A stretch of 64,000 nt of DNA, taken from Diadema setosum (Eukaryota > Echinodermata > Echinoidea > Diadematoida > Diadematidae). The stretch covers positions 12,324,764 to 12,388,763 of the forward strand of contig NC_092692.1 in NCBI RefSeq assembly GCF_964275005.1. Reading direction: 5' to 3'. This document shows, in pieces, positions 50,728 through 62,897 of this stretch. The notes beneath the pieces are model-generated. The model searched no databases. It saw only the letters and a list, made by a program, of their open reading frames with translations, and was not told the DNA's origin. The position numbers were made by a program, and so were the translations under genes. Every line of letters starts with the position of its first letter. Positions within the stretch are counted from its first letter, which is position 1.

Positions 50728-53700
50728 TTAAAACGCCGGCACTTCTTCCTTGGCATCTGCCTCCTCTTCCTCCTCCTCCTTCATACCGTCGGCTGGATCT
50801 TCATTCTCTGGGCTATCTCCGGCATCGTGATCCACACCTTTGTCTTCATTGGGCTGGCTTGGAGCGTCAGTATCCATCTTGGTCTCTGCAAACATAAGTC
50901 AACGGATGAATGAATGAAGAAATGACTGTAAACAACTAATTTTTCTTTCAACTGGAATACAAATCAGCACATGGTACATTCAATACAGATGCCTTGGAGG
51001 ATAATCTGCACTTCAAGGAACTTCCCTATTTGCATCAATAGCACAGTCATGCCTTGGACAGGAGTAACTTCTCTACACACAAAGTAAACAGTAAGACTGC
51101 CTTTTCAAAATAAATTATCAGCAAAAACACTCAAGCAAAGGCCACCTTTCAAGGAAAGTCCTACTGGTACTTCCAAACGCTCTTACTCAAACTGAGTTGG
51201 AAATTTCCCTCATTCTCAATATCCCATTTCACAGAAGGCAACTTAACTTTCCAGTCTGTCATGAACGCAGAAATTACAGTCATGGGATGATATCAGAACA
51301 AGTTAAATATCTGCTGATTTAATGAAATAAAGACTTATTTTATGATTGGTGTATTTCAACTCCTTGCCTAGGACATCAAGGTAACATCATATATTTTTCC
51401 TAGAAATCTGAAAGGGCATTTTGCAAATACTACTATCTTCTGTTACACGCACAACAGATGTTTCTGCAGCCAAACTTTCCTGTCACTGAAATGTAAAGTG
51501 CTCTTTGCTTTCAAAATCTTGCTAGCAACGGCAAAATCAAAACAAAACAAAGCGAAACAAAACAAAATCAATCCCCCCCCCAAAAAAAAACCCAACAACA
51601 ACTGGACTGCAATGATTCAACCAATCACACTTATTGTAGTGAAACTATGCATTCAACATACAAATCTTGAGCAATAATCACTCCATCAGTCCACAGTTCT
51701 ACACAGAGGTTCCAACATTAAAACCTTACCCTCTTCATCCTGGTGAGCAGGCTTTTCATCGCCGGTGACTGCGTCATCATCTCTATGATTATGTTCCGAC
51801 TTTTCCCGGGACTGAGACTTTGACCTCGATCTCGACCTTGACCTTGACCTGGCCTTCTCACTGTTACTTCTTTTTCCCCGATCAGACTTCTCCTTGCTAT
51901 GACTGCGTCTTCTATTTGAAATAGGGGGGGGGGGGGGGAGTGTAAAAGGCATGGAACAAAGACTTGCCGTAAAAGAATGTACAAAAATCTTATTAATGCT
52001 GCACATGTATAATCAGGTTTTCCCTTTTGAATTGTGCATGTACAGGAGTGTTTTCTCCTTGCATGTTCGGAAACATCCCATTTACAAACTGGCACACATT
52101 TGTTGTTGTTGTTGAGATGTACGATAATAGGCAGGGTTACATGCTCAAATTGATTGGGTTCTTAATCAATTTGCTTCAGACAGCTTTTTAAATCTCGTGT
52201 TATCATTTTTAGAGATGCAACAGGATGTAAAAGGGTAAATTTTCATGTGACTAAGTTTGTGCATTTAGTCAAGTCAGAGAAAATCTGCATGTTCTTCATT
52301 TTGCCTCTTGTCCACATATCAGTTACTGCTAACTTGAAATTGTGTGTACAGCATAATGAAAAAATTCTTTTGTCTGTTTTCATGTTCATATTTCCACACC
52401 ACATACTATTCCATGTTATGCTTCATTACTATTATACAGAAAATATTCTTTAAAAAAGTAGATTATCTTACCTGTCCCTCTCATCATCATGATTTTTGTC
52501 ATGTGACCGGTCATGTGACCGGTCACGTGACCGCTCCCTTGACCTCCTCTCGCTCTTCTCTTTTGATTCACTGGATCTGTGCTTGTCGTGAGAGCTCTCC
52601 TTCTTGCGGTCATGCTTGCGATCTCTGGAGCGACTCCGGTCTCTTCGGCGGTCATCGCGGTCGCGGCTGTGCCTCCTGTCGCGGGACCGGCTCCTCCTGC
52701 GGTCGCGAGACCTGCTGCGCCTGCGGTCTTTGGAACGGCTGCGCCTGCGATCCCGCGACCGGCTGCGCTTGCGATCCCGAGACCTGCTACGACGGCGTTC
52801 CCGGGACCTGCTGCGACGACGATCACGAGAACGACTTCTCCTACGATCCCTAGATCTGGAACGAGACCTCCTTCGAGACCTCTCCTTTTCTCTCTGTCGG
52901 TCCCTTTCCTTTCGTCTCTCTTCCCTCTCTCTTTCCCTTTCTTTTTCCTTCTCTCTTTCCCGACGTCTTCTTTCTTCTCTTTCCTTTTCCCTTTCTTTCT
53001 CCCTGTCTTCCCTTTCTTTTCTGATTTTCTCTTCCCGGTCCAAGATTTCCTTGTTTTTCTTGTTCTGAGTCAAATGAAGACAAAATCAAAATAGGAAATT
53101 CAGAAAAATGAAATATAGATACATGAAGGTGCTCTTCATTGCAACAAATGAAGTCCACAAAAATATAGGGTATATCATGCAATTGTTGTTTTCCAAATTG
53201 CATGAATAACAAATCAAATTCTCAAATACAAAATGTCATATGATATTCAGGAAATACCTTTCCTGCACAAATTGTCTGGAGGATTCATGACTGCATGTAT
53301 TTCTTGCATTAACTGTTCAGATACAATCATGTTTCATTAGCATGAGAGTATAACAATTTATCATTGTGAAATTATTTGATCTAAAAACAACAACATTAAC
53401 GGCATTATTTACCATTTGCAGATGAAACAAAAACCTAGCTTTAGGGCTTAAAAATAGTTCTAAAATGTGAGTTTGGGATAGAAACGCCCAATATAAAAGT
53501 GTCAATCAGTATAATCAATATTAAGTATTGCTAAATATACAAAATGTGAAAAAAAAATGTTTCTAGAATATATTCTCTACAGTTAAGGTTTATGAGAAAA
53601 ATACTGATATCTCCTTATATTTTAGGCTTTATTGTGAAATTTTTTATATGGCAGGATGTTTTTTGTTACAACTGACCTACAAATATGCATTTAACGTGAT

Positions 53701-56700
53701 AACTCAAACATTTTTAAAATCACTGCTCTCAATGGTAACCAGTACCTTTAACAGAAAACAATGTAGCACTAAACAAGTATGACTTGAGCGTAAACGTAAA
53801 GCAAGGTCTTACCTTGATCTCCTCTATAGTTGACTTGATCTTGGCAAACCCCATGTGCTGTTTGCCCATCAAATGGTCGTCCACCCTGGTCTGGGAGTCG
53901 CCCACTATGAGAAAGGCACCGCAGACTTCACAAACCTCCATCTGCTTTTCCTGAGATAGGATTGTATCTAACGCCTCCTCGGATGCCTGCAGATACAATG
54001 TCAACCACACCGTCAGTTCTTTCCTTTTCTAAATCCTAATAGGACAGCCGGCAGGCAAATATTCTGGACATTCTGGCCCAACTTATGCAAAACTGGATAA
54101 ATGAGGATCTTTGTTACACCATCAATCCCTTACAATGAATTAACAACCAGGGCTCGACACTAACTTTTTTGTTTGGTGGCCCGATGGGGCCACCAAAATC
54201 CTCAATTTCAAATTTTTGGTGGCCCGAGAGAAAAATTTGGTGGCCCCGAAAAAAAACACAATAAAAAACATTAAAAGTCTGGTGTTTTTTTTTTTAATGA
54301 GTCAAATATCTAAGTTTTATCCAGTCATAGTAAGAATTGGAAGTTGGACATACATCTACTCGTAAATAAACCTCAACAAACTCGCAACACTCACTCTCAG
54401 GCACTCATTCAGTCCTTTTCATCCATCCTTTAAACAAATATAACTGCTAATTTCCGGCGCAAAAAGTTTCGAATTAATTGACGTACTTTTCAAAAAAATT
54501 TGGTGGCCCGAGGCGGGCCACCAAATTCGCCCTTTTTTGAAATTTGGTGGCCCGACTTTCAATTTTGGTGGCCCCGGGCCACCGGGCCACCGTTAGTGTC
54601 GAGCCCTGACAACACTTCAACTTTGCATCAAACCTTGCATTTGATCAAGAATGACAGGTGATTCTGATCGATAGTAAATTCTGTAAAATTGATTATTACT
54701 TTGCAATTTGTATTCACATATTTATTATAAAATCATATCTCTCTTATCACAGTATTGTGAGTTGTAATAACTAAGCAAAGATGACTTTCCTGGGATCAGT
54801 GTCACATCAATTGCTAAATCCAAGGGAAAAATGACTTTTCTTGTGTTTCGAAATAAAAATTCCATAAGAGCTGCATGGCATCGGGATAATCATCCAATCT
54901 GATTTGCATTTTTAATCACGACCGACATCAACATTTCGTGAGAACACAAATGCCATATTCAAACTTCCATAGCTTCCTATTTTGAATGTCTGATGTCAAT
55001 GGAATATTCAAAGGTATACACATCTGATGCTATCTCATCTACTCAGTATTTGGGTCAACTCGTAGTGTATGGAATAGCATCCCCGTCTAGTATGCACTTA
55101 CAGCCTGCAATTCATTCCTCTCCTGGGTGAGTTTGTCGCACATCTTCATCATGTTCTCGGCCTCCTCCACCCGCCCCTCACAGCCCAACTCTTCCACCTG
55201 TTCCAGCAGGCTCTTGATTCTCTCCGTCAGGATGCGGATCTGTTCCTCCTCTCCGCCTCGGCTCGGTGCAGTGAGCTGGGGTTGGAAAGAGCAAAGAATC
55301 TTAGCATGACGACGATGATGATGATAATAATGCTACACTAGAAAAGCACTCGGAGAGCGCAGACCTCTGCCAAGCAGCTCATTTTCACCCATATGTACGC
55401 ATGCTGAAAAATCGCCCAATATTTCCAATGATAAAGAAGTCTTGTGTTTAACTCATCAGCTTCCTGCTGCATGGTGCCTCATGCAGGGCATGCGCTTTAG
55501 TACACATATGCAAACCTCACTTATACTGCACAGCTTGAACTCCCAAGTTTATTGACCCTATATGCCAAAAGAAAAAAAATAGTCCTTCAAAAATTCATTA
55601 AAATTCCCATATCATTACCAAAATTTAATCATTCATTTCTTGTGTCTCTCTAAACTTTTTCTGTAAGTTTCATTCAAAGCCATTCACAACTTTTGGAATG
55701 ACTTTGTAAACAGACAGGCAAACAAACAAGCAAACAAACAAACAAACACGGGTAAAAAAATATAACCCCCTTGGCAGAGGCAATAATTGACAAAGAGTGC
55801 ATGGTGATATAAACAACAGTCCTGTCTTGGTGAATGCTGTTCAGCAAACTGATGTGGCAAACGTAACTTGGAAATACCGGTAAGAACCCAATCTCCAGTG
55901 ACACACAAAATGGCACTCAAGACACATTCATACAAATTTTCGAACTTGCTTACGTTGGGTCTGTTGCTGTTGAGAGCCAGTCTGGAGTGACCTCTCTTGA
56001 TGCGTTTCTCGACATCACTCATGATCTGCTGCAAGTACTGCATGAAGCCCTCTTCATAGCCCATTCTCTGGAACCGACTGCTCTCTTTGTACCTTAATCA
56101 AGAAGAAAAGAAATATGACTGAGATTTAACATGGCTTTTCCAATTTCATGGGCACAATAGAGTTACATGCAGTTAGCCTTGTAACTACATTTATAGTACA
56201 GCTTTGGTTCTGAGACAGCTGGTGACAAAACTGGTTTGCAACCATTCAAATTGAAAAAATAAATAAATAAATAAAAGAAGCTTCAATGTACTATGAAGGA
56301 TATTTGCCTTTGTACAAACGATGAGAATGATTATTTTCATTACAAAGTCATTCATGTACAAGGTTGTTAAAACATGATTACACTGTATTCTTGTATGATT
56401 ATCTGTACACGTGTAAGTACTTTTGTGCTAATGTCACAGGAATGTTAAAGGTAGGGATACCTTTTACAGAACTCCCAAAATGCAGCAAAACATTAAATAT
56501 GAACCTCATGGGACTTGTTTAGGCCACTGCTTAGAAATTTGGAAGTCAACAGTTGTCTACAATTTGAATAATGCACAAAACTCAACTACTCAGTAGTTCT
56601 GTGTGTCAGCCACACTTAAGCCTTTTTGTTGCAGTCTTCTGTATTTTTTTATCTATAAATACAAATCTAAAAGTATAAGAGCTGATGTAATAACATATAG

Positions 56701-59700
56701 AGTGTGTGGCAAGAATGTATATAGAAATGTTTGTAAGTTTTGATGAACTTTATTCACAAAATATACATGGAGGACACACATGCAGTGCATGGGTCTGCAA
56801 AGGTAGCCTAGTAATGTACTGGAGTTTACGGTGAGCCCCGTAAAGAATTCAATTCAAAATCTAACGGTCAATAAAAATGTACTAAATGTTACCTTCCACT
56901 TTCAATACTTTATGGGAGTTTCTGAAATGATACTCTCTTCAACATACCACTGTGTTTATACAACTCTTCATTTAAGGCATGCAAATGGGATTCCCTACCT
57001 TTAAGCTGACCCACATTTTCTCTTCTCGTACTTTTCAACTGAGTAAAGGTCTTTACAAAGAAGTTTATCATCTTTATACATAGATGTGGGTAGTAAGTTT
57101 TATTCAAATGCATTGCACCACATAAATTCAAAGCATATCTCTAAGGGCTTTTTATCATAACTTCCATCTTTTTCTCACATAACATCTACAGCTTTAGAAT
57201 CTAGTAGATTTTTTAGATTTATATTCCAAATAAAAACAAAATAGATTTCATTCATATCTTCATTTCTATCTATTTTCTCTTATTTCTAAGGGCATTGTGT
57301 TTATCTTACTCTTTCTTGAGATGATCATCATGGATCTTTTCACATTGACCTGAAAATCAAGACAAAGCATTGATATCGTTATTTCAATTGCTTACTTGAG
57401 GTAATGAGGGTTGTCAACTACCACAGCAAAACACACAAACTCTACATGATTGCGGGTATACAGTATAGTATGCCTGGGGTCACAAACACATTTATTGTAC
57501 ATTATACGTACACAACTGGCTTATTTAGCTTTAATAAAGAATTACTTTTGACTTTCTGTTTAGTTTTAGGGTTTCAATACAACTGCATCTTGCAGTTATC
57601 TAGTGGTACCAGAGACAGCTCAAATAGTTGTAGCTTGGGGTTTGTAACTTTCTGCATGTATTGTACATACATCTCTGTCCTGAAAGCAAGAATTAGATCT
57701 TACACAATGAAGACCAAGTCATCAAGGAAAGAATGTCAGTAAACACAACTTCTGCACAGTTCAAAATCATTACAGCTCTTGTGAACCTACAATAGGTGAT
57801 TCTAGCCATTTACAATCGCATATAAAGAGACGGTTAATGTCCTCAAACAAAGCTAGTCTGTGGAATGCTGTGCCTGTAGCAGCCATCATGTTATACACTA
57901 CTGATTGCTTCTAACATATATTCTCAAGATAAGGTTGTCTCTGTTTTGACCATTGATTACAAGTTTGTTTACAATGTCAGAAGATGTTTCAAGATGGTGA
58001 TCACAGCAGGGAGAAGAGATGCCACACTCACCTAAATCTGACCGAGTATTTACAAATAATTCGTTGGGACAGAAATCCACCAAGTAGTGCTTGCACACCT
58101 GAAAGCAAATAAACCATTGCTCATAAATCAATGTCTTTGAAAATGATGCTCAAGTGTATGACATGTAGTACTTCCTTGGTCTCTTAGTTCATACTTCAAA
58201 AGCTGCACATATTCAAAAGTACATGTCTATGCCAAATCAGGGCAAGCAGAACTCTAAAATGTTTACAACTTAGAATTCAAGTCAACACTCAGACTAGACA
58301 GAAAGATCGGTCTGTCCGGAGGAGTCTTTTATTTTTTTTTTGACGTTATCACTCTCCTCCTTAGACAGACGGAAGTTAATAGTACACATCGCTGTGTGGA
58401 TGGTCTTAACCACTGTCTCTATGGAAAATTGGGTGAGGTACCTCACCCTTCTCGATTGCGTCTGATTCACGGCCCTAGGTCAGCAAATTTAAGCTTGTAT
58501 AACAAAATCAACATTTCAAGAATGCACTACACTCACCAGATTAATGAATAATCCAACATTTTGGTAGAATTTTCAACGTAAAAAACACATCAACCAGCCC
58601 GTCACGTCGTCATGTTCAAACTACAGAAACATATGAATCCGTTAGCCAATCACATGCGAGGTAGTTTCTACGTATTTTTTTTAATTAAAACACGTACCTC
58701 GCATGTGATTGGCTAACAGATTCAAAATGGCGACTTACAGCTAGCGATTCTGCGTTACAACCTAACCATTAGTTACTGTATTTCGATTGCACAATGTGAG
58801 AAATTCACCCCAAGTATTGCTGCATAATGTGTCATGTCATGTCAAAGTATAACTTGTTTGAATGTCATAAAGCTGTTAGAAATTTGGTTTAGAACTCTAT
58901 CGTCAGTGATCGTAACGTTTGATCTGTGCGCGACCGCTGGCAGCGCATCCACACAGGAGCCGGCATCAATGACTTCAGTCTGTATAGGAGTGGATCCGTG
59001 AAGCCAGACGCAGTGTCGCAGTCTCCTCGGAACATTTCCCCGACGACCAGATACAGACCGATCTTTCGGTCAACACTCAGACCTGCATCTAACTGCATGC
59101 AGATGCTGCAGACGTTTTACTTTTAAATTTTTTATGCCCCGTTACGCAACGGCACACTATTTAGTAAATTTACCGAAGACTAGATGGTTTACATGATCTA
59201 GAATCTAGATTCTAAACAAGTAACATTCACCAACACCCGACCTGCACGCACTCCACACTGTCTAGATATCAATAGAGTAGGGAGCTTTAGATTTTGACGC
59301 GCGGACGTTTGAGCTGACGCTTGCGCTGGACGTTCTCCTCTCCCCGCGTCATGTGGAAAAGTAGCTTCAGATTACGCTGGGACGCAACGTATAAAAAATA
59401 AAATCGCGCCCCCATGATCAGTGCATGAAGGCAAGAAGCTCTCTACGTCGCAAACTGTGCGGACGTGAAAATAGCCCAGTACGCGTAGTGAAAAACTCAG
59501 GCGACGCAAGCTAAAAATAGATTGACTTTACGCGCGCTACTGCGCACGCTCAGAACATTTTTTTTTTCCTTTGAACGTCCGCGCGTCTAAAATCTAAAGC
59601 TCCCTAGTGTCTATGACCAACGCCTGCATTGCATTACATTTAATACGTAGTAGGGCAATTCCGCAGTTAGGTGGACATGACATGGATAAAAGAAATGTGC

Positions 59701-60814
59701 CTCTTTATCTTACCCTTTAATCTAGGTATCAACTAATGCCATGGATGTTCATCCAATCATTAGGGTCTTTCAAATTCAGTAGATTTTATTTTTCGTATTC
59801 ATTGATTTTGTGAGATCTAAAACCATCATTTAAAATGTACATGTGGGACTGGGGATGCTGAAATTCACTTAAATGCAAATTACAGTGGGTTCCTTTGAAA
59901 TTTTTTCCTCAAAGTTTTGCTAAAGGGTAAAAGATGAATACATTTAAATACTCCAGAAGTCATGTGACATTTTGTCAATTACAAAAGGGTGAAATGACCT
60001 GCGGAATTACTCCGGACAAATGTAACGTTACTAACCGTAACGTTACTAACCATGCTTTTGGGGGTCTAGCTAAAAAATAATTTGTCGAACTGCTAAAAAA
60101 ATTTGCATGAACATTTGTCATGATGCAATAATTGAAATTAATGCAACACTTTGTTTGAAGTAACTTGAATTTTTACACACTTTTTGTTACAAGACATTGA
60201 TTTTTTTGTCATGTCCTTTTTTCGTAACGTTACTAACCAGCCCTTTAAGTTGCTATAGCAATTCTAATATTTCTTGGATTGTGTGCATTCTTTTCTGTAT
60301 CATAAACCTGGGAAAGATGAACATGTTTTTGACATAATTTTGACTTGAAGTGAATAAATGGTAATTTAGTGGTAAAAACAAATATCTAAATTTGTTCAAA
60401 TGTAACGTTACTAACCGCGGAATTGCCCAGTAGTAGTAGAAAGCTAGTCGTAACGTTAGTGCGTGCGTAGCCGCTAGCTAGCGGCAGCGTGATAGGAGCA
60501 ACAAAATCTTTTCACGCCGCGCCATGCGGCAAGCGTTGCTCTGTGCATGCTCTACAAGTCCTGTTTGTGACCAATGACTGTGTGAGTACACGGGCCGGAG
60601 GCGGATGGCAGCTCAAAGGCGAAAAGCAGAACAAGTTGGCGCACCTGTAGCTCCACCTCTGCAAAAATGATCAGTAACAAATATATCAATACGTGCTGTA
60701 AAGATTGCTTACCTCGGCATCATTCCATTTTATTCCCGAAAACTTTTCATCTGGCAGGGCATTACGATTTTTGCCCATCAACTCGTCGAGTAGCGCTGCT
60801 GCTGCGGTCGCCAT
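50728..60814 (-). CDS. LUC7L3: LUC7-like protein 3, U1 snRNP-associated splicing factor
   Basis: The LUC7 family binds U1 snRNP and helps select 5' splice sites. Exons in order are 60713-60814, 58032-58098, 57310-57349, 55954-56092, 55102-55275, 53813-53986, 52472-53064, 51730-51911 and 50728-50885: 1629 nt, 542 aa, all phases consistent. The start MATAAAALLDELMGKNRN matches the LUC7 N-terminus. Finger 1 (CCCH) is C36, C44, C59, H63 in VCKHYLVDFCPNELFVNTRS..CEKIH. A coiled-coil helix follows at about 90-190. Finger 2 (C2H2) is C193, C196, H212, H218 in MEVCEVCGAFLIVGD..DDHLMGKQHMG. From about 233 a highly charged RE-rich helix passes into an SRSRDRRR-type RS domain (about 290-480), ending in an acidic tail (MKEEEEEEADAKEEVPAF). 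It is LUC7L3, not LUC7L/L2, by QMEVCEVCGAFLIVGD and the acidic tail. It is longer than human (432 aa) through the RS region. Confidence 0.96.
53396..53751 (+). mobile_element. TTAA-flanked MITE, copy B
   Basis: TTAA at 53396-53399 and 53748-53751 bound a 356-bp body related to 16498-16866 (inverted) and 61893-62272. Shared blocks include TTTACCATTTGCAGATGAAA, AGTATTGxTAAATA, CACAAAATGTGAA-type, TACTGxTATCTCCTTATATT and AATCACTGCTCxCAATGG. It lies in the LUC7L3 intron between exons 6 and 7. Confidence 0.75.
54148..54608. mobile_element. hAT-like MITE, CAGGGCTCGACACTAAC ends
   Basis: CAGGGCTCGACACTAAC at 54148 is exactly inverted at 54592-54608. Length is 461 bp. Subterminal GGTGGCCCG / CGGGCCACC modules repeat several times on both sides. 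The CAGGG...CCCTG ends resemble hAT elements, but only a short ACAAC-like similarity flanks it, so the duplication is unclear. It lies in the LUC7L3 intron between exons 5 and 6. Confidence 0.75.
55335..55790. repeat. Dispersed repeat with GCAGACCTCTGCC start and CTTGGCAGAGGCAATAAT tail
   Basis: The start GCGCAGACCTCTGCCAAGCA and the end CCCCTTGGCAGAGGCAATAA form inverted ends. An ACAGACAGGCAAACAAACAA stretch precedes the tail. Such sequences are abundant short repeats in invertebrates, possibly derived from a LINE 3' end. It lies in the LUC7L3 intron between exons 4 and 5. Confidence 0.5.
56445..57004. mobile_element. TTAA-flanked MITE with AGGTAGGGA ends
   Basis: TTAAAGGTAGGGATACC at 56445 is matched, inverted, by TTAAAGGTAGGGAATCCC ending at 57004. 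TTAA occupies both edges. It is 560 bp, non-coding, in the LUC7L3 intron between exons 3 and 4. Confidence 0.65.
58281..59082. mobile_element. Inverted-repeat unit bounded by a 14-bp direct repeat
   Basis: GTCAACACTCAGAC occurs at 58281-58294 and 59069-59082. Just inside, GAAAGATCGGTCTGT (58301-58315) is matched by its complement near 59053-59067. This order (direct repeat, then inverted repeat) looks like a transposon with target duplication, although 14 bp is long for most DNA transposons. A minus-strand frame (58889-59098) near the right end reads DPLLYRLKSLMPAPVW and was not recognised. It is in LUC7L3 intron 1. Confidence 0.5.
58635..58723. repeat. Hairpin, arms about 33-38 bp
   Basis: GTTAGCCAATCACATGCGAG and following GTAG are inverted as ACGTACCTCGCATGTGATTG and GCTAACAGATTC across an AT-rich loop of about 20 bp. 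Pairing is near perfect. It sits inside the 58281-59082 unit. Confidence 0.75.
59280..59604. mobile_element. TA-flanked MITE (Tc1/mariner type), GGGAGCTTTAGATTTT ends
   Basis: GGGAGCTTTAGATTTTGACG at 59280 is matched, inverted, by GGGAGCTTTAGATTTTAGAC ending at 59604. Both continue GCGCGGACGTT (TIR about 32 bp with one indel). TA duplications lie at 59278-59279 and 59605-59606. The body is unusually CpG-rich. It lies in LUC7L3 intron 1. Confidence 0.8.
59653..60428. mobile_element. Non-autonomous DNA transposon with GGGCAATTCCGC ends
   Basis: GGGCAATTCCGCAGTTAG at 59653 pairs with the complement of CTAACCGCGGAATTGCCC ending at 60428, with one mismatch in 18. GTAGTA precedes the left end and follows the right end one base later. 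Inside, GTAACGTTACTAACC occurs four times (two near 60022-60052, one near 60224, one near 60402). It has no coding capacity and lies in LUC7L3 intron 1. Confidence 0.7.
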
Positions 60815-61892
60815 TTTCACCAATTATTGAGATCGATCCAGCTGCGTTGCTGGTCAATCGATACAACAAAAACCGATCCGATCGAAGAATCGGTACGTTA
60901 CACGCTGGCGGATGATAAATTACATCATAAATTATGTAGCAAAAGTAGGTAGCTCCATGATTTAATACGTCAAAGATCCTATAGATCCTACAATTTCTAA
61001 AATCACATTCAGCGCTCTTACTTTCAAAAGATTGGTTCTAAATGTGAACATTGAAAACTACTAGATCAAAAATTCGCTTTTTATATCATATCCCACTGAA
61101 AATGAAAGACGTTATTTTTCATTAAGAAAATGGCAAGACATTTTGGTCAATCAATTATGTATATATTCACCAAGGCCTATATCTTTAATACACTTTGGAA
61201 ATCAAACATTCATCTTTTTTGTGAATTAGGCCCCTACTTATTATTTCACTTACTATGGCCAAAAAGTTGTAGAATTGATGAAAACAGAAATTGTGCACAT
61301 TCTTAGATGACAATTAAAGAACATTTTCTCTGAAATACAGGCCTACACTCAAGTGACTATAATACGTGAAACTTTTGCATGAAGGATTATAATAGTTTAT
61401 AGACGATGGATGCAGTATTACTAAAGTTACTAGGTCTATAGGTAAAACCTAGTTTAGACTTGACTAGTCCTAGTTATACAGGCAAGCCTCAGCTATGTCC
61501 TACTTATCAACACACCTTCCCCTTTGTGACATTGTTTATTCCACACAATTAAAACTTTAAAAAGGTGATTAGATAAAATAGATGGCCATCAGACAGCATA
61601 ATCATGTAGGGCCATTACTGTCTGAGAATCTTACTTGTTACAATCATTATTACATAGTCGAGATATAAGGACAAATTCATAATAATTATGCCAGGTCCAA
61701 CGTACTATAATAGGCCCTAACACCAAGATGTTGAAATTCCAAACGGGTCCCGCATACTGTCTACAAGAATCGTCAGCTTATTGAAGGAGGCAGACTTAAC
61801 CAGAAGAAGAAGAATGAGAAGAATGTGCAACTTAATTACTCAAAATTCATTACATGAAAATTTTCTCACTCTCTTTTCACATAATAGGGCCT

Positions 61893-62272
61893 TATAAAAG
61901 CATAATTTATCATTTGCAGATGAAACTAAAACCCAGCATTAGTGCTTTGAAATAATTATAAATTGTGGGTTAGGAATAGAAACAACCACTGTAAAATTTT
62001 TAATCCATAAATAATCGATGATAAGTATTGTTAAATACACAAAATGTGAACAATAGTTACAATAAGAATGTTTCCAGACTAAACCATCTACAGTTATGGT
62101 TTATATATAGAGAAAAATACTGTTATCTCCTTATATTTTATGCTTTATTGCAAAAATTTTACTTGGTATGACGTTTTGTGATACAACAGACCTACACATT
62201 ATTATGCATCTTAATGTGATATATCTCGATTTTTTGTTGTTGAAATCACTGCTCCCAAAGATAAACAAGAAC
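61893..62272 (+). mobile_element. TTAA-family MITE, copy C (degenerate ends)
   Basis: The body matches 53396-53751 and the complement of 16498-16866 in the same block order (TTTGCAGATGAAACTAAAAC, CACTGTAAAATTTTTAATCC, CTACAGTTATGGTTTA, TCTCCTTATATTTTATGC). The terminal TTAA sites are no longer intact, so the limits are approximate. Confidence 0.65.
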
Positions 62273-62512
62273 ACATAGGATCTTTGATTACATTTTGTAG
62301 TGACCGTGCTTCACTAACCAACAAAGAGTCGCACTCACTGGTTTTGTGTGAGGACTCAAAATAGTTGAAACAGGTTAACCTAGTCTATCATGAGTTTTTC
62401 ATGTTTTCTGAAAATACATCTTCTAAATAATTATTGGAAAGTTTGGGATAAAAAACGAATGGGAAATTGTGATTTTAGGAGTTTTTCTAGAACATGTTTT
62501 TATTTTATTTCA

Positions 62513-62810
62513 GGGACTCGGAGGCTTCAATTACCCCCCCCCCCCCCCCCATCGGAGGGTGGGGGTGGGTGGCTCATTCATTGCCGTAACGATGCATGCT
62601 ATAATACCTGCTAAGTTTGATGAAAATCCGTCGTAGGTTTTGCAAGAAGATGCTGAAAATGTGGAAAATTTCTTCAACCCCCCCCCCCCCCTCCTTCGGC
62701 GGTGGGGGGGGGGGGGGGTGGGGGACTCATCTAATCAATTAGATCATAAATCACCATAAATATGTTGTCTGCAATGTTTGGCGAAAATCCGTAATGGGGT
62801 TTACAGGGTA
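62513..62810. repeat. Two diverged tandem units with long C and G homopolymer tracts
   Basis: Each unit has a run of 14-18 C, a short spacer (TCGGAGG / TCGGCGG), a G-rich run, then ACTCAT/GCTCAT and GxGAAAATCCGTxxTxGG. The C and G runs can pair as a hairpin. Homopolymer lengths may be assembly-sensitive. Confidence 0.55.
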
Positions 62811-62897
62811 AGCCCTGATAGGTTCATGAGTCCTTTTGTTAGACATCAAGTTCATCTGTTACACCATACGATGCAGTAAGCAATACCGTTACATGAT

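Noticed and set aside
52344-53212. Cys-, Arg- and Ala-rich frames on both strands over the LUC7L3 RS exon
   Set aside because: They are antisense or out-of-frame translations of SRSRDRRR codon repeats. The RS frame itself is supported by splice phase on both sides.
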